A DNA stretch of 64,000 nt from the NCBI GenBank assembly GCA_944385105.1, contig CALWVR010000011.1:170788-234787 (forward strand), given 5' to 3'. Below are positions 38,036 to 46,614 of this stretch, one piece after another; the first letter of the stretch is position 1, and every line of letters begins with the position of its first letter. Origin of the DNA: an uncultured Clostridia bacterium. Lineage in GTDB: Bacteria > Bacillota > Clostridia > Oscillospirales > Acutalibacteraceae. Made by a program: the position numbers and the translations under genes. Under the pieces are notes generated by a model that saw only the letters and a list, made by a program, of their open reading frames with translations, ran no database searches and had not been told where the DNA came from.

Positions 38036-38368
38036 GTGTCAATAGAAAATGTAAAAAGGTTTTATGAGACTATTGTCATAGATAGTGACTTAAGGAATAA
38101 GATGATTGAAATTAATAGGAAGTATGAAGGACGTTCTTTGACGGATAAGGAACTTGAAATACTTATGGTTGAGGAATTTTTGCCCTTGCTAAAGCAAGAA
38201 GGATTTGATTTCTCTATGGATGAACTGTCAGAGTATCAAGAGCAACTTTATGAGAATGAGTTAATGCCATTAGAGACTGATAGTTTGGACAGTGTGTCTG
38301 GAGGAGGATCTCACAGTTTAGCCGCGATTAATTTTATTAATTCTTTATATGTTGTAGGCGAAAGTTAA
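38036..38368 (+). CDS. Nif11-like leader peptide / putative peptide precursor
   Basis: 110 residues. The first 75 or so resemble a Nif11 leader: SIENVKRFYETIVIDSDLRNKM, then a second helix (LTDKELEILMVEEFLPLLKQEGFDFSMDEL). Next comes an acidic linker (ETDSLDSVSGG) ending in a double glycine at about residues 89-91. Nif11 leaders direct ribosomal peptides to modification enzymes and to C39 peptidase transporters. The remaining 20 or so residues (GSHSLAAINF and on) hold Ser but no Cys, so a lanthionine product is not possible. No modification enzyme or exporter lies next to it. GTG start behind AAAAGGGGG. Confidence 0.75.
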   Translation: MSIENVKRFYETIVIDSDLRNKMIEINRKYEGRSLTDKELEILMVEEFLPLLKQEGFDFSMDELSEYQEQLYENELMPLETDSLDSVSGGGSHSLAAINFINSLYVVGES

Positions 38369-38442
38369 AACAGTTTATGAATGAATGTTACGTTTATAGG
38401 TAGAGAAGAGTATAGTAATGTAATTTTTGAAGAGTCATGCAT

Positions 38443-38476
38443 AAAAATATCCACCAATTAATTGGTGGATATTTTT
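38443..38476. terminator. Bidirectional terminator after the Nif11-like gene and EF-G paralogue
   Basis: A 34-base perfect palindrome with core CCACCAATTAATTGGTGG and flanking A and T runs; it can serve both convergent genes. Confidence 0.88.
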
Positions 38477-38477
38477 A

Positions 38478-40538
38478 TTAATTTTTATTTAAGTCTTCAA
38501 TAATTTTTCCAGCAATATTTGTTGGAACAGGCTCATATCTTGAGAAGTTAAAAGAAAAAGTGCCACGTCCTTGTGTTGAACGACGCATAAAGGTTATAAA
38601 ATCGTGCATTTGTGACATAGGCACTTGTGCCCTAATAGTTTGAACTCCGTCATCATTGAGATCAATTCCTAAAATGTGTCCCCTACGTTTATTTATTTCA
38701 CCCATAAATTCTCCGGTATTAGCTTCAGGGATTGTGGCGATAAGATCACCTAAAGGCTCAAGTAATATAGGATCAGCTTTCTTAATACCGTTTTTATAAG
38801 CTAAGATTGCAGCCATTTTAAAGGACATTTCTGAAGAATCGACTGGATGGTAAGACCCATCATATAAAGTAGCTTTAACGCCAACCATAGGGTAATTAGC
38901 TAATGGACCGTGACATATAGCTTCACGTAGCCCTTTTTCAACAGCAGGGAAAAATGTTTTAGGAACAGCACCTCCAACAATTCTTTCTTCGAATATTAAA
39001 TCATCTGTATCAGCTGGTTCAAATTCTATGAACACTTCTCCAAATTGACCATGTCCTCCTGTCTGCTTTTTGTGGCGCCCTTGGGCAGATACTTTTTTAC
39101 GAATAGTTTCCCTATATGCAACTTTTGGGACGTCAAGTGTTACATCAAGTCCGAATTTATTTTTAAGTTTGGAAGTGATAACGTCTAAATGTTGTTCACC
39201 TAACCCATATAAAATCAATTGATGTGTTTCATTATTTGTTTGAAGTTTAATTGTTGGGTCTTCTTCACAAAGCCTGGTGATAGCTAGCACTATTTTTTCC
39301 TCATCCCCTTTATCCTTTGGAATAACGGCCATGGAAAATGTGGAGCTGGGGTAAGCAATGGGGTCTAAAATAATTTTCTGCGATAAAGATGAGAGTGTAT
39401 CACCTGTTTTAGTATCGAGTAGTTTGGGAATGGCTCCAATATCTCCGGCACTTATTACATCTGTTTCTTCTTGTTTGTTACCAGACATAGTTAATATCTT
39501 ACTTATTTTTTCTATTTTTAAAGTTCTCGTATTAAAAAGAGAAGTATCAGGAAGTATGCTACCGGATATTACTTTAATAAAAGACAACTTACCTATAAAC
39601 TGATCCACTATTGTTTTAAATACAATAGCTGAAGCTTGCTTATCAGGGTTTGACTCTATTATTATAGGTTCGCCTTCTATAGTACAAGCAATTTCAGAGT
39701 TTTTTTCATTAGCTCTTGGTAGTAGCCATTTAAGTCCGTCTAAAAGTTGCTCAATGCCATATAAGTATTTAGCATCGCCACAAAAAACGGGAATAATTTT
39801 ACCAGACTTAACGCCCTTACTAATCCCTACAATAATTTCTTCCGGTGTAAAAGCCTCACCAGAGAAGTATTTTTCAAACATTTCATCACTTGTCTCAGCA
39901 ACAGCTTCGTATATAGCGGTTCTAAGCCCGTTGAATCTTGTACCCATATCGGGTATGGGAACTTCTTTACTTTTGCCGTCTTGATAAGAGTATGCCTTAA
40001 ACTCAAGCATATTAACGTAGCAATCAGCTTTACCATCAGTTATATGTGGAACGACGATAGGACATATAGTAGGGCCAAATTCAGTTTTTAAAGCTTCAAA
40101 TACACGGTAAAATCGAGAGTCTTCTTCACAAAGTCCATTAACGAAGAAGACTTTAGTTAAATTACGACTGTCAGCAGTTTTAAAGGCCTTATAAGTACCA
40201 GCTTCAATTCCGGATTTGCCAGAGACAGTAATAAGAGCAGTATCAGTAACCCTCATTCCTTCGCATAGTGCACCTTCAAAGTCAAATAGGCCTGGGACAT
40301 CAATAAAGTTCATTTTTATTTTTTTCCATTCAATAGGAACTATTGAGGCAGCTATAGACAATTTTCTTTTAATTTCTTCATCATCAAAATCGCAAATAGT
40401 GTTGCCAGCTGCAATATCGCCTAAGTGAGAGCACTTACCAGATATAAATGCAAGAGCTTCTACCAATGAGGTTTTTCCACTACCATTATGTCCAGCGACG
40501 GTTACATTTAAGATATCTTTGGCTAAATATCGTTTCAT
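38478..40538 (-). CDS. Elongation factor G-like GTPase paralogue
   Basis: 686 residues with the five-domain layout of EF-G. P-loop GHNGSGKTS near residue 16, G2 threonine in GNTICDFD, G3 DVPG in FIDVPGLFDF. The G4 motif NKxD, which selects guanine, reads NGLCEED in VFFVNGLCEEDSRF, so both the Lys and the Asp are changed. Domain IV motif GRHKKQTGGHGQFGEV and the C-terminal REAICHGPL are kept. Such EF-G-like proteins are common in Clostridia and their role is not settled; this is not the main fusA. Confidence 0.9.
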   Translation of the reverse strand: MKRYLAKDILNVTVAGHNGSGKTSLVEALAFISGKCSHLGDIAAGNTICDFDDEEIKRKLSIAASIVPIEWKKIKMNFIDVPGLFDFEGALCEGMRVTDTALITVSGKSGIEAGTYKAFKTADSRNLTKVFFVNGLCEEDSRFYRVFEALKTEFGPTICPIVVPHITDGKADCYVNMLEFKAYSYQDGKSKEVPIPDMGTRFNGLRTAIYEAVAETSDEMFEKYFSGEAFTPEEIIVGISKGVKSGKIIPVFCGDAKYLYGIEQLLDGLKWLLPRANEKNSEIACTIEGEPIIIESNPDKQASAIVFKTIVDQFIGKLSFIKVISGSILPDTSLFNTRTLKIEKISKILTMSGNKQEETDVISAGDIGAIPKLLDTKTGDTLSSLSQKIILDPIAYPSSTFSMAVIPKDKGDEEKIVLAITRLCEEDPTIKLQTNNETHQLILYGLGEQHLDVITSKLKNKFGLDVTLDVPKVAYRETIRKKVSAQGRHKKQTGGHGQFGEVFIEFEPADTDDLIFEERIVGGAVPKTFFPAVEKGLREAICHGPLANYPMVGVKATLYDGSYHPVDSSEMSFKMAAILAYKNGIKKADPILLEPLGDLIATIPEANTGEFMGEINKRRGHILGIDLNDDGVQTIRAQVPMSQMHDFITFMRRSTQGRGTFSFNFSRYEPVPTNIAGKIIEDLNKN

Positions 40539-40767
40539 AATATGCCCCCTTAAATTTAAATAAAAAATTCAAATATTTATATATAAGTTTGCTAAGTATC
40601 ACTTGAGTAATTTAGTTAATTATATATTATTTGTATACAAATATCAACCGTAGTATGATAATAATTTTAATTACTTAAAATATTATTCTATTTCATAAAA
40701 AATTTGTAAATAAAATGTAAAAAATTACGATATTAAGACTATTTTAAAAGCTTGTACCATTTTTCCC

Positions 40768-40796
40768 TTGAATTTATTTATAATGACATGTACAAT
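40768..40796 (+). promoter_or_regulatory. Probable promoter of the 40823 gene
   Basis: TTGAAT at 40768-40773, 17 bases, TACAAT at 40791-40796. The 280-base gap 40539-40822 is otherwise AT-rich with nothing else visible. Confidence 0.6.
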
Positions 40797-40822
40797 ATAA
40801 ATAATAGGAGTGTGATGTCACA

Positions 40823-41548
40823 ATGTTAGGGAAAAAAGTTGAGGTGGTGATTGAAGGGTCTGCTTATGGAAATAACGCTAAATTTTGTGCTCCTCTTTAT
40901 TGTGCTAGAGTGATTGATGAAAATAGTAGTTTATATAATAAAAATGTTTATGTTATAGCTAATAATTCTATTGATAAATATTTTAAAGGAACAGTCATAG
41001 CAATTGCCAATAAAGGCAAGGGAAGAGGCGAAAAAATAGTGTTGGCTCCGCCGGGTAGTATATATTATTCTCCGGAAATTAGAAGTAGACTATCACGAGT
41101 AAGAAACCAGGGTACTTATAAATTATCATGCCTTTATGAAAAGTCTTGTGGTGCAGTTATATTTTGTAATAAGAATAATAAAAGATATTTTTTGATTGTA
41201 AAAAATAAAAACGGTAAACACTGGGGGTTCCCAAAAGGACACATAGAGGTTGGTGAAACAGAAGAACAGACGGCGATAAGAGAAATAAAGGAAGAAACAA
41301 ACCTAGACGTTAGTATAATTAAGGGATTTAGAAAAACGAGTATATATAGACCGTTTGGACATGTAAAAAAGATGGTGGTTATATTTCTTGCACAGGCTAA
41401 TAGCATGAATGTAAGAATTCAGTGTTCAGAAATAGAATCATATAGGTGGATGCAATATGATGATATTGTAGAAGTGTTAAAATACCGCAATGATCTTAAG
41501 ACATTTGAGTCGGCAATAAACTGGTTTAATCAGCTTGAAAAAAAATAG
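40823..41548 (+). CDS. Nudix hydrolase with N-terminal pyrophosphatase-like domain
   Basis: 241 residues. The N-terminal half (GKKVEVVIEGSAYG, NVYVIANNSIDKYFKGTVIAIANKG, EKIVLAPPGSIYYSPEIRSRL) looks like the small inorganic-pyrophosphatase-related domain seen in some clostridial proteins, from memory. The C-terminal half is Nudix: WGFPKGHIEVGETEEQTAIREIKEETNL fits GX5EX7REUXEE, with the F/PKG lead-in typical of Ap4A hydrolases. Substrate unknown. The acidic residues that make pyrophosphatases catalytic are not visible in the N-terminal domain. Confidence 0.8.
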   Translation: MLGKKVEVVIEGSAYGNNAKFCAPLYCARVIDENSSLYNKNVYVIANNSIDKYFKGTVIAIANKGKGRGEKIVLAPPGSIYYSPEIRSRLSRVRNQGTYKLSCLYEKSCGAVIFCNKNNKRYFLIVKNKNGKHWGFPKGHIEVGETEEQTAIREIKEETNLDVSIIKGFRKTSIYRPFGHVKKMVVIFLAQANSMNVRIQCSEIESYRWMQYDDIVEVLKYRNDLKTFESAINWFNQLEKK

Positions 41549-41576
41549 TCATATGAGAAACCTTTCTCATATGACT
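41547..41576 (+). terminator. Terminator after the Nudix gene
   Basis: AGTCATATGAGAAA pairs with TTTCTCATATGACT around CC, followed by a T-rich tract. Confidence 0.88.
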
Positions 41577-41634
41577 CTATTTTATTTATTCTTCATAATC
41601 CAACTTTTTACGGAGCTATTATATTGCTTATCGT

Positions 41635-41811
41635 TCACCAGACATAATAAAAATCAAAAATTCTCTTTTTTTCAAGATTGCACAAATGAGCAATCTCCTT
41701 AGGAAACTGCCCATCTTTATGCTGATTATATGATTTTTCAGAACCTGCACAATTTCTTGCATGATTTGATGTAAAGGTGTAACTTATAAATTTTTGAACA
41801 AATGAAGCACG
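41635..41811 (-). pseudogene. Possible headless coding remnant downstream of lysS
   Basis: A 58-codon open stretch on the minus strand without any ATG, ending at TGA. It has protein-like composition (ARNCAGSEKSYNQHKDGQFP, then KEIAHLCNLEKKRIFDFYY). I do not recognise it. It lies between lysS and the Nudix terminator and may be a gene fragment or chance. The rest of 41577-41818 shows nothing else. Confidence 0.25.
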
Positions 41812-41818
41812 TCACGTT

Positions 41819-43783
41819 TTAGTACAATTTTGCACCCGCCGGAATATGGTCATCCACCATTAAAAGATGGAGCTTTTCAGTGCCTTCTTCATGATGAACT
41901 GCGCTGATTAACATACCGCAAGAGTCAATTCCCATCATCTTCCTGGGTGGCAGATTTGTGATGGCGATGCAGGTCTTGCCTACCAGTTCTTCCGGTTCAT
42001 AATACTCGTGAATACCGCTTAATATTATTCTGTCGGTTCCAGTACCGTCGTCTAAAACGAATTTCAGGAGCTCTTTGGACTTTGGAATTTCCTCACACTC
42101 TTTGACCTTCACTGCCCGAAAGTCAGACTTGGAGAATGTCTCAAAATCTACAAATTCCTCAAACAGAGGTTCAATTTCCACCTTAGAAAAGTCTATCTTT
42201 TCAAACTCTACAGGAGCTGCTTCGGTAAATTCAGAAGCCTCAGAGTTTAAATCTTTTTTCTGCTTTGCATCATTCAAAGGTTTCATTGTGGGGAAAATAA
42301 TAACATCACGAATTGATGCACTGTTGGTAAATAACATGACTAGCCTATCAATACCTATTCCAAGCCCTCCTGTAGGAGCCATACCATATTCAAGAGCGGT
42401 TAAGAAGTCTTCGTCAATCATATTAGCCTCATCGTCTCCAGCATCGCGGAGAGACATTTGGTGTATAAATCTTTCACGTTGATCAATAGGATCATTTAAT
42501 TCAGAGTAAGCATTTGCAATTTCACGTCTTGTTATATATAATTCAAAACGTTCAACTAACTGAGGAATATCTTTTTTTCTTTTAGTAAGAGGAGAGACTT
42601 CTACAGGAAAGTCGCAAACAAAAGTAGGCTGTACTAAAGTTTCCTCAACCTTTTCTTCGAAAACCAGATTTAATATATCTCCCCAAGAATTTTTGCCGTT
42701 TGTTTCGAGCTTTAACTGCTTTGCAATATCCATTGCTTTATCATTATTGCCTATAAATTCCCCAAAGTCTATGCCGGTAACTTCTTTTACAGCATCAATC
42801 ATAGTAATGCGCTTAAAGGGCTTAGAAAGATTAATAGTTTCGCCCTGATAAGTAATTTGGTCTTGTCCACATACAGCTTTTGCACATTCATTTAGAATGT
42901 TTTCAGTATGCTCCATCATTGTGTTGTAATCAGCATAAGCTTCATATAATTCAATGGTAGTAAATTCAGGGTTATGCTTTATAGACATTCCTTCATTTCT
43001 AAATAGTCTACCAATTTCGTAAACCTTCTCCATACCCCCAACAATAAGTCTTTTTAAATATAGTTCTGGAGCAATTCTTAAGTAAAGGTCAATGTCAAGG
43101 GTATTGTGATGAGTTAAAAATGGCCTAGCTGCAGCTCCACCGGGTATGACATTTAATATGGGTGTTTCGACTTCTATATATCCAAGGTCATCTAAGTATC
43201 TACGCATAGTTTTTATAATCATACTGCGTTTTATAAAGGTATCCTTAACTTCAGGATTAACTATTAGATCTACGTAACGTTGACGGTACCTAAGGTCAGT
43301 ATCTTTAAGTCCATGAAATTTATCCGGCAAAGGAATAAGAGACTTAGACAATAGTTCGATCTTTTTTGCATGTACAGATATTTCACCACGACGAGTTTTA
43401 AAGATAAATCCTTCAACACTTATAATGTCTCCAATATCGAAGTTATCAGAGATATTTTTGTAGGTTTCTTCACCAACATCGTTTATTTTTATATATATTT
43501 GCATTCTACCAGTTCTGTCATGAATATCCATGAAAGATGCCTTGCCCATATCTCTCCAATTCATTATGCGTCCAGCGATGCAGACATCTTTATTTTCCAA
43601 GGAATCAAAGTTTTCAATGATTTGACTAGAAGTAATGTTACGATTGCATGTAGTTATTTCAAATGGGTTCTTTCCTAATTCTTTTAAATTTTTCAGTTTA
43701 TTACGACGTATTTTTAAAAGTTCCTTAGTATCGACGACTTCTTCAGAACTAATATTCTTAGAAGCATTTTCATTTTCTTTCAT
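41819..43783 (-). CDS. lysS: Lysyl-tRNA synthetase with C-terminal tRNA-binding domain
   Basis: Class II LysRS of 654 residues, about 150 longer than the usual enzyme. The core has the N-terminal anticodon OB fold (VCIAGRIMNWRDMGKASFMDI), motif 2 (GRLFRNEGMSIKHNPEFTTIELYEAY) and motif 3 (GGLGIGIDRLVMLF), ending at RDVIIFPTMKPL near residue 505. After a linker comes a Trbp111/EMAP-like tRNA-binding domain (FRAVKVKECEEIPKSKELLKF, GIHEYYEPEELVGK, TNLPPRKMMGI). The 3' part is richer in GC than the core. Such fusions are known from some Oscillospirales, from memory. 69 bases after greA. Confidence 0.95.
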   Translation of the reverse strand: MKENENASKNISSEEVVDTKELLKIRRNKLKNLKELGKNPFEITTCNRNITSSQIIENFDSLENKDVCIAGRIMNWRDMGKASFMDIHDRTGRMQIYIKINDVGEETYKNISDNFDIGDIISVEGFIFKTRRGEISVHAKKIELLSKSLIPLPDKFHGLKDTDLRYRQRYVDLIVNPEVKDTFIKRSMIIKTMRRYLDDLGYIEVETPILNVIPGGAAARPFLTHHNTLDIDLYLRIAPELYLKRLIVGGMEKVYEIGRLFRNEGMSIKHNPEFTTIELYEAYADYNTMMEHTENILNECAKAVCGQDQITYQGETINLSKPFKRITMIDAVKEVTGIDFGEFIGNNDKAMDIAKQLKLETNGKNSWGDILNLVFEEKVEETLVQPTFVCDFPVEVSPLTKRKKDIPQLVERFELYITRREIANAYSELNDPIDQRERFIHQMSLRDAGDDEANMIDEDFLTALEYGMAPTGGLGIGIDRLVMLFTNSASIRDVIIFPTMKPLNDAKQKKDLNSEASEFTEAAPVEFEKIDFSKVEIEPLFEEFVDFETFSKSDFRAVKVKECEEIPKSKELLKFVLDDGTGTDRIILSGIHEYYEPEELVGKTCIAITNLPPRKMMGIDSCGMLISAVHHEEGTEKLHLLMVDDHIPAGAKLY

Positions 43784-43811
43784 TTTAACAACTCCTAACT
43801 AAATGTAAACA

Positions 43812-43842
43812 GGGCGGCTAATAAAAAAAATTAGATCCGCCC
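43812..43842 (-). promoter_or_regulatory. Hairpin between greA and lysS
   Basis: GGGCGG and CCGCCC form a stem extended by TCTAAT/ATTAG; the T-run lies in the loop rather than after the stem, so it is probably not an ordinary terminator. It may stabilise or adjust lysS expression. Confidence 0.4.
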
Positions 43843-43852
43843 GTTTAAAATT

Positions 43853-44326
43853 TTACTTAGAGATTTCCAAAACCTCGTATGATACAATTCCATTTGGCGT
43901 TTCAATCTCGACAGTTTCTCCGACCTTGTGGCCAATTAATCCCTTGCCCACAGGAGACTCATCTGAGATTTTACCACTTATAGGATCAGCTTCACTAGAT
44001 CCTACAATTTGATATTCACATATGTCATCAAATTCTAAATCATGTACCTTAACTTTAGTACCGACATGAATAATTTCAGTACTAAGCTCATCCTTGTTAA
44101 CAACTTGAACATTTTTAAGGATACTTTCAATGGATGCAATTCTAGCTTCTACAATAGCCTGTTCATTTTTAGCTTCGTCATATTCACTGTTTTCAGATAG
44201 ATCACCAAATGATAAAGCTACTTTAATTTTTTCAGCGATTTCTTTACGTTTAACTGTTTTTAGCTCTTCGAGTTCTGCCTCTAGATTTTTAAGGCCTTCA
44301 TCGGTTAGTAAAACTTGCTTTGTCAT
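43853..44326 (-). CDS. greA: Transcription elongation factor GreA
   Basis: Rescues backtracked RNA polymerase by stimulating RNA cleavage. 157 residues: an N-terminal coiled coil ([31 protein letters not shown]) with the tip acids in [16 protein letters not shown], and a C-terminal FKBP-like domain ([23 protein letters not shown]). First gene of greA-lysS with a near-consensus promoter. Confidence 0.97.
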   Translation of the reverse strand: MTKQVLLTDEGLKNLEAELEELKTVKRKEIAEKIKVALSFGDLSENSEYDEAKNEQAIVEARIASIESILKNVQVVNKDELSTEIIHVGTKVKVHDLEFDDICEYQIVGSSEADPISGKISDESPVGKGLIGHKVGETVEIETPNGIVSYEVLEISK

Positions 44327-44376
44327 TTATAATACAAACCACCTTTTTATGAAGATTTTCCCGTAGCAACATAAAC

Positions 44377-44405
44377 ATTATAAAGTAGAGAAGAAAGGAT
44401 GTCAA
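44377..44405 (-). promoter_or_regulatory. Promoter of greA-lysS
   Basis: Minus strand: TTGACA (44405-44400), 17 bases, TATAAT (44382-44377); both hexamers match consensus exactly. Confidence 0.85.
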
Positions 44406-44413
44406 GTAAGATT

Positions 44414-45241
44414 TCAAAAGCGTAAAATATATCTTGAAATATTGTCAATTGTATAGGCTACTCCATCAGATAGGCATAAGTTAGGTATAGAGAATTTAAG
44501 ATGTTCTATGTTGTATTTTTCCATGATAAGACCTAGAAAGGATTTATTGTCTATTTGGTTTGGTATAAGGTCAATATATTCGTCAGGAGTATCAAGGGAA
44601 TATGAATTACAAACTATTCCCTTAACTGGGACACTATTTTTTGAACCAGTAAATACTACACATTTTGATGTTATAGGAAGATGCGTAGTAATTTTATTTG
44701 GAGCAATAATTACATTGCACGGTGAAATCCAACTTAAAGAGTCAGAGATAAGAATAGATACTCCGAACTGTTCCATTAAAAGCTCAGCTTGGGAAGTATA
44801 TACAGCTACATTCTTAGTTATAACACGTATTTGATTAGAAAATGGAACTAGCCTTTTTAAGAATTCGTAGCAACTACCATCAAAATCTAATAGTGATACC
44901 TTTAATGAGGTATCAGAGATATTAGCTTTTTTTAAAGTTTCAATAGCGGCATTTTGACATAGTATTTTTTTAAATAAAATAGGTTCATATTTTTTTTCTT
45001 CTAATTCATCCGGTAAACTTATATTATCGGCACATAAAATGTCAGACTTACTGTTTTGTAATAGCTTATTAACTTTATTCCAAGGAATTTTTTGATTCTT
45101 TTTCATAATATTTATGTATCTAAACTGTATGTGGTCTTTTTCTTTTTCTTCAGTAAAAATGGACTTGCTAAATTTACTTAATAGAAAATGTTTAATAGGA
45201 TTTTTTTCGTTTATGTCTTTTAATGTTAAAAGGTCAATCAT
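44414..45241 (-). CDS. Hypothetical protein, possible Rossmann-like fold
   Basis: 275 residues, not recognised. A central region alternates short hydrophobic strands and helices (LKVSLLDFDGSCYEFLKRLV, QIRVITKN, AELLMEQFGVSILISDS, CNVIIAPNKI), which suggests a nucleotide-binding or shikimate-dehydrogenase-like Rossmann core, without a clear glycine-rich loop. No signal peptide. A strong AGGGAGGTG site precedes the ATG. It sits alone, just before the greA promoter. Confidence 0.75.
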   Translation of the reverse strand: MIDLLTLKDINEKNPIKHFLLSKFSKSIFTEEKEKDHIQFRYINIMKKNQKIPWNKVNKLLQNSKSDILCADNISLPDELEEKKYEPILFKKILCQNAAIETLKKANISDTSLKVSLLDFDGSCYEFLKRLVPFSNQIRVITKNVAVYTSQAELLMEQFGVSILISDSLSWISPCNVIIAPNKITTHLPITSKCVVFTGSKNSVPVKGIVCNSYSLDTPDEYIDLIPNQIDNKSFLGLIMEKYNIEHLKFSIPNLCLSDGVAYTIDNISRYILRF

Positions 45242-45286
45242 TTATAAAGGCACCTCCCTTTTACATCTAAAACATATGTATAAGAA

Positions 45287-45329
45287 ACAAAAAAAATGAT
45301 ACAAGTAACATAAAGTTACTCATATCATT
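45287..45329 (-). terminator. Terminator of the ftsE-ftsX-M23 operon
   Basis: A 15-base stem (AATGATA..AGTAAC with GTTACT..TATCATT, two mismatches in the middle) and a run of T on the minus strand. Confidence 0.8.
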
Positions 45330-45333
45330 CTTT

Positions 45334-46614
45334 TTATTTAACAAATGTATATTCACTCAGTGGATTGTATCTAATGCCGTTTAACCTTGTTTCAAAATGT
45401 AAATGAGGACCAGTTGAATGTCCAGTAGTCCCTACAGCGCCTATAATTTCTCCTTTCTTTACTACCTGACCTGTATGTACAGACACTTTTGATAAATGTC
45501 CATATATAGACATCTTACCATTTCCATGATTGATAAAGACATAATTGCCGTATCCACCACCACAACCACAACTTTTTAATTTTGCATAGTCATGGTGACA
45601 CCCAGAGTAACAGGACATTACTATTCCGCTATCAACCGCAACTACAGACTTTCCATATATACTTCCACTATTTCTATCACTCGCAATGTCAATGCCTCCA
45701 TGATATACATTACCTCTTTTTTCCATGTATTCAGAAGACCGACGCATAAATCCAGGAACTGGCCATTCATATTTTGAGCCCGATGAAAGAACAGGAAGAT
45801 TTAAATTGTTATTGCTACTATTATTGCTATTATTATTGGATCTCTTTTGTGCTTCAAGCCTTTTACGTTCTTCTTCCTGATAAAAATTTTTAATTTCCTG
45901 GTCTATCTTTTGGTATTCAGCTGTATTTTCGTCTATCTCTACTTCAGCAACTTTTTTTTCTCCTTCAAGATCAATTAAAAGTTTTTCATTTTCTTTAAGA
46001 AGACCTTTTAACTCATTCTCTTTATCTGAAAGAGATGTTCGTTCAGAAGCTATTTGCTCTCTTTTAGATTCTATAGCATTTTTTTCGGTTTCTATTGAGG
46101 CAATATCAGATTTTAAAGTTTCAATTAGCTTACTATCATGACTACTAATTTTTTGTATAATTTCTGCTTTATCTATAAGCTCTGAAAAACTTTTAGAATT
46201 AAGAATAATATCTAAGACATGTACTTCCCCAGCCATATATATGGCTTTTAGCCTCTCGAGAAGTATATTCATGTTTTCATCAATTTCTTTTTGTTTATTA
46301 GCTATTTTGTCTTGCTTTTCAGAAATTTCTGCATCTAATGTTTTTATATTGTTACTAATTTGCTCTATCTGCTTTTGTAAACTGACTATTTGTGTATTCA
46401 CTAAGTCACATTGCTTTCTTTTTGAATCAATTTTAACTTGAGTGTCCTTTAACACCTTTTTTAAATCATTATTTTTTTGCTTTATTTCGTTACGTCTATT
46501 TTCATGACTCTTAATATCTATTGCTCCATTAGCATACATTACAGGACTTAGACAGACTGTTGTAGTAAAACAAACTAGAGTAAGTAGAAGAAAAAGTTTT
46601 TTTCTACCAACCAA
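45334..46614 (-). CDS. Coiled-coil M23 peptidoglycan endopeptidase
   Basis: 426 residues. An N-terminal signal segment (LFLLLTLVCFTTTVCLSPVMYA) is followed by a long coiled coil (about residues 35-260) and an Asn-rich linker. The C-terminal M23 LytM domain holds the zinc ligands H..D in YHGGIDIA and HxH in GPHLHFE. A Cys-rich insert (SCYSGCHHDYAKLKSCGCGGG) lies in the domain. The start overlaps the end of ftsX by 11 bases. The layout resembles EnvC/PcsB/RipC-type hydrolases whose coiled coil is activated by FtsEX. Confidence 0.93.
   Translation of the reverse strand: MVGRKKLFLLLTLVCFTTTVCLSPVMYANGAIDIKSHENRRNEIKQKNNDLKKVLKDTQVKIDSKRKQCDLVNTQIVSLQKQIEQISNNIKTLDAEISEKQDKIANKQKEIDENMNILLERLKAIYMAGEVHVLDIILNSKSFSELIDKAEIIQKISSHDSKLIETLKSDIASIETEKNAIESKREQIASERTSLSDKENELKGLLKENEKLLIDLEGEKKVAEVEIDENTAEYQKIDQEIKNFYQEEERKRLEAQKRSNNNSNNSSNNNLNLPVLSSGSKYEWPVPGFMRRSSEYMEKRGNVYHGGIDIASDRNSGSIYGKSVVAVDSGIVMSCYSGCHHDYAKLKSCGCGGGYGNYVFINHGNGKMSIYGHLSKVSVHTGQVVKKGEIIGAVGTTGHSTGPHLHFETRLNGIRYNPLSEYTFVK

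Noticed and set aside
39358-40428. Several plus-strand frames within the EF-G-like gene
   Set aside because: Shadows of a long, well-conserved minus-strand protein.
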